DNA from: Massilibacteroides sp.
GTDB lineage: Bacteria; Bacteroidota; Bacteroidia; Bacteroidales; Tannerellaceae
Reading direction: 5' to 3'
NCBI RefSeq assembly: GCF_028705895.1
Contig: NZ_JAQWCQ010000001.1
Coordinates: 114,216 to 178,215 of the forward strand
Length of the DNA stretch: 64,000 nucleotides
Shown: positions 17,071 to 25,305 of the stretch, piece after piece
Numbering within the stretch: position 1 is the first letter of the stretch
Layout: every line of letters begins with the position of its first letter
Position numbers and translations under genes: made by a program
Notes under the pieces: model-generated
Databases searched by the model: none
What the model saw: the letters and a program-made list of their open reading frames with translations, nothing else
What the model was told of the DNA's origin: nothing

Positions 17071-17568
17071 TCAGGAACGTCTCACATAGGTGACAAAAGT
17101 AAACGGATAAGCATGTTTTTCATCGGCAGGGCAGAACTCCCGTTCTGACTCCTGCCATTCTGATTCGTTTATTTCCGGAAAGAAGGTATCCGCATCTTCA
17201 AATTGATGATGAATACGTGTAATATATAATTTGTCTGCTTTCTCTAAAGCTAATTTGTAAACTGCAGCTCCACCAATCACAAATACCTCTTCCTCGCTTT
17301 CACTGATCTGAAGCGCTTCGTCCAACGAATGTACCATAATGCAATTCGGAAAAGAAACACTTGGTGAAGTCGTTAATACAACATTCTTCCGGTTCGGCAA
17401 AGCCCCTTTCGGCAAGGACTCAAACGTTTTGCGTCCCATAATAACCGTATGTCCATTGGTTATTTCCTTGAACCGTTTCAGATCTTTCGGAAGATGACAA
17501 AGCAGTTGTTGCTCTTGTCCGATTGCTCCGTTTTCAGCTATTGCAACAATAATAGAAAGAATGCTCAT
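17071..17568 (-). CDS. folA: Dihydrofolate reductase
   Basis: The 165-residue enzyme reduces dihydrofolate to tetrahydrofolate with NADPH. The N-terminal SIIVAIAENGAIG, the LCHLPKDLKRFK substrate-site region, IMGRKTFESLP and the VIGGAAVY motif are all present. It lies 11 bp after thyA on the same strand, coupling regeneration of tetrahydrofolate to thymidylate synthesis. It converges with the transporter gene with only 5 bp between them. Confidence 0.97.
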   Translation of the reverse strand: MSILSIIVAIAENGAIGQEQQLLCHLPKDLKRFKEITNGHTVIMGRKTFESLPKGALPNRKNVVLTTSPSVSFPNCIMVHSLDEALQISESEEEVFVIGGAAVYKLALEKADKLYITRIHHQFEDADTFFPEINESEWQESEREFCPADEKHAYPFTFVTYVRRS

Positions 17569-17579
17569 ATTTGTTTTAT

Positions 17580-18374
17580 TTATACGGCTACTTCACCTTT
17601 AATATGTGGGTGAGGATCGTAGCCCGACAGTTCAAAATCTTCGTACTTAAAGTCAAAAATACTTTTCACATCAGGGTTTATAATCATCTGTGGTAACGCA
17701 CGCAGTTCGCGCGTCATTTGCAATTTCACCTGCTCGATATGATTCATATAAATATGTGCATCCCCCAAGGTGTGAACAAATTCACCCGCCTGTAGTCCGG
17801 TCACCTGCGCCATCATTTGCAGCAACAGCGCATAAGATGCGATATTAAACGGTACCCCCAGAAAAATATCCGCGCTCCGCTGATACATCTGTAAGCTAAG
17901 TTTCCCATTCGCAACGTAGAATTGGAAAAACATATGACAAGGCGGAAGATTCATGTTTTTCAAATCCCCAACATTCCAGGCATTTACAATAATCCGTCTC
18001 GAATCAGGCGTATGCTTTATCTGATTCACAACCTCGCTGATCTGATCAATACTTCCTCCTTCATAATCCGGCCACGAACGCCACTGATAACCATAAATAT
18101 GTCCCAGATCACCATTCTCGTCCGCCCATTCATTCCAGATACGAACCCCGTTTTCCTGCAGATACTTTGCATTCGTATCCCCCTTTAAAAACCAAAGCAG
18201 TTCGTATATAATAGATTTCAGATGTAGTTTCTTGGTCGTAAGCAAAGGGAATCCGTCCTCCAGGTTGAAGCGCATCTGGTGTCCAAATACACTAATCGTG
18301 CCCGTACCTGTACGATCCTCCTTTTCAACCCCTTCCGTCAATACGCGATCCAGTAAAGCCAAATATTGTTTCAT
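17580..18374 (-). CDS. thyA: Thymidylate synthase
   Basis: The 264-residue enzyme methylates dUMP to dTMP using methylene-tetrahydrofolate. The catalytic cysteine lies in the [12 protein letters not shown] motif near residue 146. The C-terminal [12 protein letters not shown] and the ending [10 protein letters not shown] match ThyA; length is the family norm. It forms a two-gene unit with folA, and a full -33/-7 promoter lies 26 bp upstream. Confidence 0.98.
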   Translation of the reverse strand: MKQYLALLDRVLTEGVEKEDRTGTGTISVFGHQMRFNLEDGFPLLTTKKLHLKSIIYELLWFLKGDTNAKYLQENGVRIWNEWADENGDLGHIYGYQWRSWPDYEGGSIDQISEVVNQIKHTPDSRRIIVNAWNVGDLKNMNLPPCHMFFQFYVANGKLSLQMYQRSADIFLGVPFNIASYALLLQMMAQVTGLQAGEFVHTLGDAHIYMNHIEQVKLQMTRELRALPQMIINPDVKSIFDFKYEDFELSGYDPHPHIKGEVAV

Positions 18375-18399
18375 GTTATTTTTTCAAATCGTTGGAATA

Positions 18400-18429
18400 C
18401 AAAAGTACAAAACAAATTGTATTTCACAA
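18400..18429 (-). promoter_or_regulatory. thyA-folA promoter
   Basis: On the minus strand, TTG (18427-18429) and TACTTTTG (18400-18407) are separated by 19 bp, a good match to the Bacteroidota housekeeping promoter. Confidence 0.6.
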
Positions 18430-18567
18430 TTTTGTAAATAAACTGTGGAGCGGATATATTTCTTAATAGAGGTTTTGACATTTTTTTTATATTTACCCCA
18501 TTTAGCGGGATTAAATTGGGCATATTTCATGCCAGTCCAAAATCCAATAGAATGAATAAAAAAATAT

Positions 18568-18616
18568 AAAGGATATTTTTCCAAAAATATCCTTTATAAT
18601 TGGAAAAATAACCTTT
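18568..18616. repeat. Nested inverted repeats, leader copy B
   Basis: AAAGGATATTTTT (18568-18580) and its exact reverse complement (18583-18595) flank CC. A wider 15-bp arm pair (18568-18582 with 18602-18616) has one mismatch, at the same position as the mismatch in copy A (46-94). The 18375-18718 intergenic stretch otherwise holds only the thyA promoter on its left, the palindrome at 18639 and a -7 box at 18677. Confidence 0.7.
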
Positions 18617-18638
18617 ATATTTTTGTGTTGATTTTTTG

Positions 18639-18651
18639 CTTGATAATCAAG
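18639..18651. promoter_or_regulatory. Palindrome CTTGATAATCAAG, counterpart of 117-131
   Basis: Six-base arms flank a central A. It keeps its dyad although the outer pair differs from copy A (G-C there, C-G here). It lies 26 bp upstream of the presumed -7 box of the sigma gene, which is consistent with an activator or repressor site. Confidence 0.5.
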
Positions 18652-18676
18652 GTGTAAAAAATGAGCTTTTTTTCTG

Positions 18677-18684
18677 TATTTTTG
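18677..18684 (+). promoter_or_regulatory. -7 element TATTTTTG of SusCD locus 1
   Basis: This exact TAnnTTTG match lies 35 bp before the ATG at 18719 that I take as the original start of the sigma gene. Confidence 0.45.
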
Positions 18685-18763
18685 AGCCGAAAGGCCATTG
18701 TTGAGACTTAATACGAAAATGAACACGGAGTAGGAGCGCGAACATAAGCTATTACTTGGATTA

Positions 18764-19306
18764 GTGAACGGTGACGAAGCATCGTTCTGTGAATTGTATG
18801 CTCTTTACAAAAATCGTCTGATCTATTTTTGTATGCGTTTTCTTAAATCTCCGGAATTTGCGGAAGATATTTTTCAGGATGCTTTTGCATCTGTTTGGGA
18901 AAATCATCGTTTTATTAATCCGAACCAACCTTTTGCACCGTATATCTACACAATTATCAAAAACCGGGTTTTGAATGTACTCGCCGGAATAGATAAGGAG
19001 TCTGAATTAAAACAGAAACTGCTGGCCAATGCGGTTGACAATGCAAACGATACGGCAGACAGGCTGCTTGATTCGGATTATACATTATTATATAATAATG
19101 CGCTGAACTCACTGACTGAGCAACAAAGAAGAGTCTTTGAATTGAGTCGGACGCAATATAAATCACATAAAGAGATCGCTGAGGAGCTTAATATTTCTAT
19201 TTACACAGTTCAACAACATATATCTACATCATTGAAGTTAATCCGGGAATATTTTAGGAAACATGTCGGTTCTTTAGGACCTGTTGGTTCTCCTGTTATG
19301 TTTTAA
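18764..19306 (+). CDS. ECF sigma factor with amber codon near its natural start
   Basis: From GTG 18764 the product has 180 residues. Region 2 (FAEDIFQDAFASVWEN) and region 4 (LTEQQRRVFELSRTQYKSHKEIAEELNIS) mark it as a sigma-70 family ECF factor. The frame actually opens at ATG 18719 as MNTE, then TAG at 18731-18733, then EREHKLLLGLVNGDEASF, which is the usual N-terminus of Bacteroidota ECF factors. GTG 18764 is the first start codon after the stop and would remove the first helix of region 2. The gene is followed by fecR, susC and susD, so it should activate this locus. It may be weakly translated, read through, or dead. Confidence 0.8.
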   Translation: MNGDEASFCELYALYKNRLIYFCMRFLKSPEFAEDIFQDAFASVWENHRFINPNQPFAPYIYTIIKNRVLNVLAGIDKESELKQKLLANAVDNANDTADRLLDSDYTLLYNNALNSLTEQQRRVFELSRTQYKSHKEIAEELNISIYTVQQHISTSLKLIREYFRKHVGSLGPVGSPVMF

Positions 19307-19385
19307 TCTATAAAAAAAGTTAATCACATCCCAGCTGTCACCTCTTCTTTTGTACTATAAGATATACAAAGGAAGATTTTACCTT

Positions 19386-20366
19386 ATGCAACTACCTAAT
19401 AATTTGAAAAATTGTATCAGAAAATACATGGATAGTATTTATACTATTGATGATATAAACGCCCTCTCTGACCTACGCCGGAACACAAAGCCTTTGGAGG
19501 AAGAAATGGATGCCTGCTGGGAAGAGGCAGGCTATATTTCTACCTCAGCAGACGAATACGAAATGCACAAAGAAGAGGCGAGGGTTTTATTGAGGAAAAT
19601 AAAAAGAAAAGAGAAACATTTAAGATTAATTCCGCTGTTACGTTATGCCTCTGTTGCAGCAATTTTACTTGTTTTAATAATAAGTGCATTCCGGTTTATA
19701 TCCATTATTCCTCAAGACGAAAGTCCTGTATTATATGAAGAAGTATATGTGGCTAATGGTGAAAGAAAAAAAATAACCTTACCGGATGGTTCGGATATAA
19801 TGCTTAATTCAGGTTCTTATTTACGCTATCCTTCTCATTTTTCAGGAAATACAAGAACAATCGAGGTGAATGGAGAAGCATTTCTTGATGTACATCCTGA
19901 TAGTACCAAGCAGTTTATTGTACACACACAAAGTATCGATGTAAAAGTATTGGGAACATCGTTCAACGTTAAAGCCTATGCGGATGACGAGCAGGTTATG
20001 GTTAGCGTACGTACAGGAAAAGTACAGGTGGATATGGCTGAGGCAAGTATGAATCTGAAGCCGAATGAAATAATCCTACTCAATACAACCAATGGAGAAT
20101 TGGAAAAACGAAATATCGACAACCGGAAGGCAACAGCATGGATGAGTGGTGAACTGTATTTTAATAAAACGCCAATAACAGCGGTAGCAAAAGAATTGGA
20201 ACGATACTACAATTGCAAAATAGTAATTGAAGATGAGGTGTTGAAGCAAGAGTATGTGTATGGAGAACACAGTAATGAAAGTCTGGAGTCCGTTCTCAAA
20301 GCAATCGAATATGCAGTAGGTATAAAAAATAAGAGAGAAGGAAATCAAATAATTCTATATAAATAA
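19386..20366 (+). CDS. FecR-family anti-sigma regulator
   Basis: The product has 326 residues from ATG 19386; a TTG at 19350 would add twelve residues and is less likely. A cytoplasmic N-terminal part binds the sigma factor, a single membrane helix spans about residues 85-107 (VAAILLVLIISAFRFI), and the periplasmic FecR domain begins with VYVANGERKKITLPDGS and ends in a DUF4974-type module (LYFNKTPITAVAKELERYYN). Such proteins receive a signal from the STN domain of the partner SusC receptor and release the sigma factor. It lies 80 bp after sigma and 17 bp before susC. Confidence 0.92.
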   Translation: MQLPNNLKNCIRKYMDSIYTIDDINALSDLRRNTKPLEEEMDACWEEAGYISTSADEYEMHKEEARVLLRKIKRKEKHLRLIPLLRYASVAAILLVLIISAFRFISIIPQDESPVLYEEVYVANGERKKITLPDGSDIMLNSGSYLRYPSHFSGNTRTIEVNGEAFLDVHPDSTKQFIVHTQSIDVKVLGTSFNVKAYADDEQVMVSVRTGKVQVDMAEASMNLKPNEIILLNTTNGELEKRNIDNRKATAWMSGELYFNKTPITAVAKELERYYNCKIVIEDEVLKQEYVYGEHSNESLESVLKAIEYAVGIKNKREGNQIILYK

Positions 20367-20383
20367 CCTTAAATTATAAACTT

Positions 20384-23008
20384 ATGGAAACCAAAAGAAG
20401 TACAAGCAGAGGCAAAAGATGCCTTTCATTGCTTTCTCTTCTGATCTGTTTGTTTTGTAGCTTGACACTCTCTGCGCAAAACAATGAACATGAAAAGATA
20501 AGCATCCAAGCAAACCGACAACCTGTTGAGGAGGTCTTTAAACTGATCTCTAATCAGAGCAAAGTGAAATTTTTCTATGGAGAAACTGTTATTAATAATG
20601 AATTAACGGTCAGTCTCAACATGAGAAACACTCCTGTCAGAACCATTCTGGATGAAATCACCAAACAGACAGGACTTAAATTTAATCGCGAAGGCAATAC
20701 AATATCCGTAAGTTCTTCAAACAGACCACAACAGTCTATTTCCTCTACCAAAAAAATATCCGGTACAGTCATAGATCAATCCGGTATCCCTGTAATCGGT
20801 GCAAATGTTGTAGTCAAAGGAACAACAAACGGTACAATCACAGGCTTAGACGGAGAATTCACTCTTGAAGTTCCCGAGAAATCCCAGTTAGCCGTTTCTT
20901 ATATCGGTTATACCCCCAAAGAAATCCTTGTGGGCAGTAATACCGTTTACCGAATCGAACTGGCAGAAGACAACAAAACCTTGGACGAAGTAGTCGTGAC
21001 AGCGTTGGGTATCAAACGGGAAGAAAAAGCATTGGGATACGCGGTTCAGAAGGTAAGTAGTGAAACATTTTTAACAGCCAAGGGTATTGATATTGCGTCG
21101 TCATTAAGTGGAAAAGTGGCCGGATTAAATATTCAGAACAGTACAGAATTCAGTGAAGACTCAAAAATATTACTACGTGGTCAAACGCCGTTATTAGTTA
21201 TTGATGGAGTTCCTTATGATAACATGTCATTAAATGAGATAGCAGCCGACGATATTGCATCAATAGATGTGCTAAAAGGAGCAACAGCATCCGCATTATA
21301 TGGAGCAAGAGGAGGAACTGGTGCTCTTATGATTACTACAAAGAAAGGGGAAAAAGAAGGATTAAACATTGATGTCAATAGTAATACAATGTTTTTCTCT
21401 GGGTATCTCGCTTTCCCGGAAGTTCAACATTCTTATAGTGCCGGAACAGGCGGTAAATACAATAATAATGCAGTATGGGGAGACAAACTGGACATAGGTC
21501 GTACTGCAATAATGTGGGATCCTTTTGCATATGAGTTCAGAGAACAAGAGTTAATATCAAAAGGTAAAGACAATTATAAAAATTTTTTACAATTCAGTTG
21601 GTTAACAAACAACAATGTAAGTGTCTCTCAAAAAGGTGAGTTTGGTTCTTTTCGGACATCTATAACACATGCTTATAACAGAGGACAATATCCAAATCAA
21701 GATTTAAATAAACTGACCTTCATGGTTGGTGGAGATATGTCGTGGAATAATTTCAAATTAGATGCTACAGCTTCTTATAATAAACGAATAGCATCCAATA
21801 TAAGTGGTACAGGGTACTCTGGTAGTTATATTTATGATATGGTTATTTGGGGTGGTACTGAATACGATGTTAGAGATTATCGCAATTACTGGATAAAAGG
21901 ACTAGAAAATGTTCAACAAAACTGGTATGATGATAGTTGGTATGATAATCCTTATTTTAAAGCTAATGAAGTAATTAATGGATACGATACTGATATATTT
22001 AATGCTGCAGTTAATCTAACTTATGAGTTTTCGCCTTGGTTAAAATTAATTGGACGCGCAGGAGCAGATGTGGCAACAAGAAGAGATATCTGGAGAAATG
22101 CGATAAGTGCTAATTATGGATGGGATAAAAAAGGATATTTCGGGATTGACAGAGACACAAAACTTAGTACAAATGCTGATGCTATCTTAATGTTTGATCA
22201 AAGTTGGAATAAATTCAATATTAATGCATTGGTAGGTAGTTCTGTATATTACTATAAAAGTGATTTGTTGGAAAGTACAACAAAGGGAGGACTATCTATC
22301 CCTGGTTTTTATTCTTTAAATGCGTCTATAGATCCAGTCAATACAACCAGTGAATATTACCAAAAAAGAGTAAACAGTCTTTATGGAAAACTTTCTTTAT
22401 CTTGGGCCAGTACATATTTTTTAGACATTACCGGTAGAAATGACTGGTCATCTACGTTGCGTTCAGAGGAACGATCTTATTTTTATCCTTCTGTTTCAGG
22501 AAGTATTGTCTTATCTGAAATCCTAAAGCTTCCTGGGTGGTGGGACTTCCTGAAAGTTCGTTCATCATGGACAAGTACAAAGAAAGACGCCAGTATATAT
22601 GCAAATAACAATGTTTATAGCATAAAAACTAATGTTTGGGATGGATTAAATACAGCAGAATACCCCACAACTTTAATTGGAGGTAGTGTACGCCCCAATA
22701 AATCAGAAACGTGGGAAGCTGGAGCTGCTTTCAATTTATTCGAGAATCGTTTTAATTTGGATTTTACATATTATAGAAAAATGGAATCAGATTTTATAAT
22801 AAATGGTTCAGCCAGCCATATGACGGGTTTTAAATACATACAAACAAATTCTAAGGAAAAACGGTTACGGCAAGGTGTTGAAATTATTATTGGAGGAACC
22901 CCGATTAAAACTGCCGATTTTAGTTGGAATATATTAACGAACTGGGGACATGATAAATACACTTATGCTGAAATTGATCCGGAGTTTTCAACAAAAAACC
23001 GTGGGTGA
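20384..23008 (+). CDS. SusC/RagA TonB-dependent receptor, N-terminal part before a frameshift
   Basis: The reading frame covers 874 residues: signal peptide to about 32, STN domain about 38-110 (signals to FecR), carboxypeptidase-regulatory-like domain about 125-200 (SGTVIDQSGIPVIGANVVV), TonB box/plug start at LDEVVVTALGIKREEKALGYAV, then most of the beta-barrel. It stops at TGA 23006, just after six A residues (22993-22998). The remaining barrel continues in the -1 frame. One added A would restore a 1117-residue SusC. The zero-frame codons at the site form A AAA AAC, a classic -1 slippery heptamer, so recoding is also possible. Confidence 0.88.
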   Translation: METKRSTSRGKRCLSLLSLLICLFCSLTLSAQNNEHEKISIQANRQPVEEVFKLISNQSKVKFFYGETVINNELTVSLNMRNTPVRTILDEITKQTGLKFNREGNTISVSSSNRPQQSISSTKKISGTVIDQSGIPVIGANVVVKGTTNGTITGLDGEFTLEVPEKSQLAVSYIGYTPKEILVGSNTVYRIELAEDNKTLDEVVVTALGIKREEKALGYAVQKVSSETFLTAKGIDIASSLSGKVAGLNIQNSTEFSEDSKILLRGQTPLLVIDGVPYDNMSLNEIAADDIASIDVLKGATASALYGARGGTGALMITTKKGEKEGLNIDVNSNTMFFSGYLAFPEVQHSYSAGTGGKYNNNAVWGDKLDIGRTAIMWDPFAYEFREQELISKGKDNYKNFLQFSWLTNNNVSVSQKGEFGSFRTSITHAYNRGQYPNQDLNKLTFMVGGDMSWNNFKLDATASYNKRIASNISGTGYSGSYIYDMVIWGGTEYDVRDYRNYWIKGLENVQQNWYDDSWYDNPYFKANEVINGYDTDIFNAAVNLTYEFSPWLKLIGRAGADVATRRDIWRNAISANYGWDKKGYFGIDRDTKLSTNADAILMFDQSWNKFNINALVGSSVYYYKSDLLESTTKGGLSIPGFYSLNASIDPVNTTSEYYQKRVNSLYGKLSLSWASTYFLDITGRNDWSSTLRSEERSYFYPSVSGSIVLSEILKLPGWWDFLKVRSSWTSTKKDASIYANNNVYSIKTNVWDGLNTAEYPTTLIGGSVRPNKSETWEAGAAFNLFENRFNLDFTYYRKMESDFIINGSASHMTGFKYIQTNSKEKRLRQGVEIIIGGTPIKTADFSWNILTNWGHDKYTYAEIDPEFSTKNRG

Positions 23009-23736
23009 AAAAAGGCGCCAGATACGATTGGATTGATATATATGATTGGGACAGAGACCCTGATGGAAACATTATACATAATGGAGGAATTCCAATTAAA
23101 CAGAGTTTTAAATCAAAAGTAGCAAACTTATCACCTGATTTGGTATGGGGTATTACTAATACTCTACAATATAAAGCATTCACTTTGATTCTCTCTATAG
23201 ACGGTCGTGTTGGAGGTAATTCTTTTTCCAGAACCCATCAAATGTTATGGAATTCGGGGGCACATGTTGACACAGATAACCAATATAGATACGATGAGGT
23301 GGTCAATGGAAAAAATACTTATATAGGAGAAGGTGTAAAAGTTGTCTCTGGAAGTGTACAACGTGATCCGGATGGAAACATCATTGAAGACACAAGAGTA
23401 TATGCTCCGAATGATGTGGTAGTTTCTTACGAAGCATACATATCCAGATATCATGACTCGACAAGTAAGCCAAGTCGGCAGAATGTTCTTGATGAAACAT
23501 TCTTTAAAATCAGAAACTTATCACTGATCTACACTATTCCAAAGTCTTTGTCTTCAAAGATGAGAATGAGCAATGCATCAATAGGTCTTACGGGACAGAA
23601 TTTGTTTTTATGGGCTAAAGAATATAAATACGCAGATCCCGACAAAGGTGGAAGTTCTGATTCCAGCTATGGATATGAAAACTTAAACTCTCCCTCGCAA
23701 CGCTATCTGGGAGTAAATATTAAAATAGGATTTTAA
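23005..23736 (+). CDS. SusC/RagA C-terminal barrel part, after the frameshift
   Basis: This frame encodes the missing end of the receptor: W-V-K-K-G-A-R-Y-D-W just before and after GTG 23005, then the DRDPDGNIIHNGG loop, the ITNTLQYKAFTLILSIDGRVGG barrel strand pair and a terminal strand ending NIKIGF, as expected for an outer-membrane barrel with a C-terminal aromatic. It has no signal peptide of its own, so it would be useless as a separate protein. It is best read as one gene with 20384-23008. The SusD partner starts 17 bp later. Confidence 0.85.
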   Translation: MKKGARYDWIDIYDWDRDPDGNIIHNGGIPIKQSFKSKVANLSPDLVWGITNTLQYKAFTLILSIDGRVGGNSFSRTHQMLWNSGAHVDTDNQYRYDEVVNGKNTYIGEGVKVVSGSVQRDPDGNIIEDTRVYAPNDVVVSYEAYISRYHDSTSKPSRQNVLDETFFKIRNLSLIYTIPKSLSSKMRMSNASIGLTGQNLFLWAKEYKYADPDKGGSSDSSYGYENLNSPSQRYLGVNIKIGF

Positions 23737-23753
23737 TCAAAAAACATACAAAC

Positions 23754-25298
23754 ATGAAACTTAGAATATACAGTTTAATCCTGATTGTTTTTCTGGCAAG
23801 TTCCTGTACCTCATCTTTTGATGATCTAAATACTAATCCAGATAAAACAACTCAAGCAACATCTGCAATGTTAGCTACAAAATTAATTTTAGGACTTGAC
23901 GCAACTTCATCCCCATCACAGTGGCAGAATGAATTTCTTGTGAAACGAATTTTCTGGGGTGAACAAATGGATAACTATCAATATAATCGAATAGAAAAGG
24001 GTACTTTTGAATATATTACATATCTTATGAATGCACAAAAGATGGTTGATTTTTCATCTGAATCAGACATGAATGGATATACAGGTTTATATTATTTTAT
24101 AAAAGGTTGGTATTTTTATCGGGCAACAATGGATATGGGCGACATACCATATGTTGAGGCGTTAGATGTTGTAAATCATCGTTTTCCTAAATATGATTCG
24201 CAAAAAGATGTATTTAAGTATATATTAGATGATCTTAGCAAAGCAAATGATTTTTTTAGTAAGTCAAAGCAGTCTTTTAATGGTGATCCGTTTTATAATG
24301 GCGAGCCTCTTAAATGGCAAAAAGCGACAAATGTTTTACGTTTAAAAGTATTAATGGCTCTACAAAAAAGAGCAGATGATACACCTGATTTACAAGTAAA
24401 AGAAACATTTGCAAGTATTGTTGCTGACAATATATTATTTGAAAGTAATGACGATAACTTACAAAAAAACTATTCAGATATAAATGGGCAAACAAATCCG
24501 TACCACCGCTCAAGTACAAGAAGCATCGAGGTTTATGCTGGTAGTAAAATGATTATTGATCCACTAAAAGAATATAAAGATTATCGTCTTTTTTATTACT
24601 TTGCACCTGCTCAGGCATTAGTTGATCCGGATTATCTTCCTGAGGGACAGACTTTGCTTCTACCAAACGATTGGAATGCATATAATGGTTTAGCAGTAGA
24701 AGCTCCTTTTGATCAGGAACAGAAAAAGATAGCGACCTATATGCACAATCGTCCTAATGATGTGTATCGATTGAGTTATGTAGGAGTTCCTTGTATCTGG
24801 TTAGGTTATGCGGATATGAATTTTATTATAGCTGAAGCCGTAGAAAGAGGTTGGATTACAGGAAATGCTAAAGAATATTATGAAAAAGGAATACGCGCTT
24901 CTTTTGAATTTGTCAGGAAAACTGTTCCTTCTGAATATAATAATAATATGCCAATTACAGACGAGTATATTGAAGCTTATCTTCAAGGAGAACATGTGGC
25001 TTACAAAAGTAGTGGCAATAGTAATGATAGATTAAAACAAATCTGGATGCAGACTTATCTTGCAGGTTATTTTCACATGAATAGAGATGCATTTTACAAT
25101 CATCGTAGAACAGGTCATCCGGCATTTCCTATTAACCCCGAAACAAATCTAAATGACGCAAAAGATAAGATTCCGGTTCGATGGTTATATCCCGATAATG
25201 AATCTACGACAAATAAAGAGCAATTATTGATTGCTTTACGCAATCAATGGGGGACAGAAGTGGAAGATGTTAATAGGCTAATGTGGGTTATAAAATAA
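23754..25298 (+). CDS. SusD/RagB-like substrate-binding lipoprotein (SusD-like_2 type)
   Basis: The 514-residue product has a lipoprotein signal (lipobox ASSC) followed by DDLNTNPDKTTQATSAMLATKL, typical of the SusD-like_2 branch that pairs with SusC proteins carrying GIKREEKALGYA. It binds oligosaccharide at the cell surface as the lid of the SusC channel. It lacks the NPGW/NPGY ending of the classical SusD family, which is normal for this branch. The gene is intact although its SusC partner is frameshifted. Confidence 0.9.
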   Translation: MKLRIYSLILIVFLASSCTSSFDDLNTNPDKTTQATSAMLATKLILGLDATSSPSQWQNEFLVKRIFWGEQMDNYQYNRIEKGTFEYITYLMNAQKMVDFSSESDMNGYTGLYYFIKGWYFYRATMDMGDIPYVEALDVVNHRFPKYDSQKDVFKYILDDLSKANDFFSKSKQSFNGDPFYNGEPLKWQKATNVLRLKVLMALQKRADDTPDLQVKETFASIVADNILFESNDDNLQKNYSDINGQTNPYHRSSTRSIEVYAGSKMIIDPLKEYKDYRLFYYFAPAQALVDPDYLPEGQTLLLPNDWNAYNGLAVEAPFDQEQKKIATYMHNRPNDVYRLSYVGVPCIWLGYADMNFIIAEAVERGWITGNAKEYYEKGIRASFEFVRKTVPSEYNNNMPITDEYIEAYLQGEHVAYKSSGNSNDRLKQIWMQTYLAGYFHMNRDAFYNHRRTGHPAFPINPETNLNDAKDKIPVRWLYPDNESTTNKEQLLIALRNQWGTEVEDVNRLMWVIK

Positions 25299-25305
25299 AA
25301 GAGAT

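Noticed and set aside
46..18616. The two leader repeats as ends of a mobile element or invertible segment
   Set aside because: They are in direct, not inverted, orientation, no transposase or recombinase lies between them, and the interval holds essential genes such as trpS and thyA.
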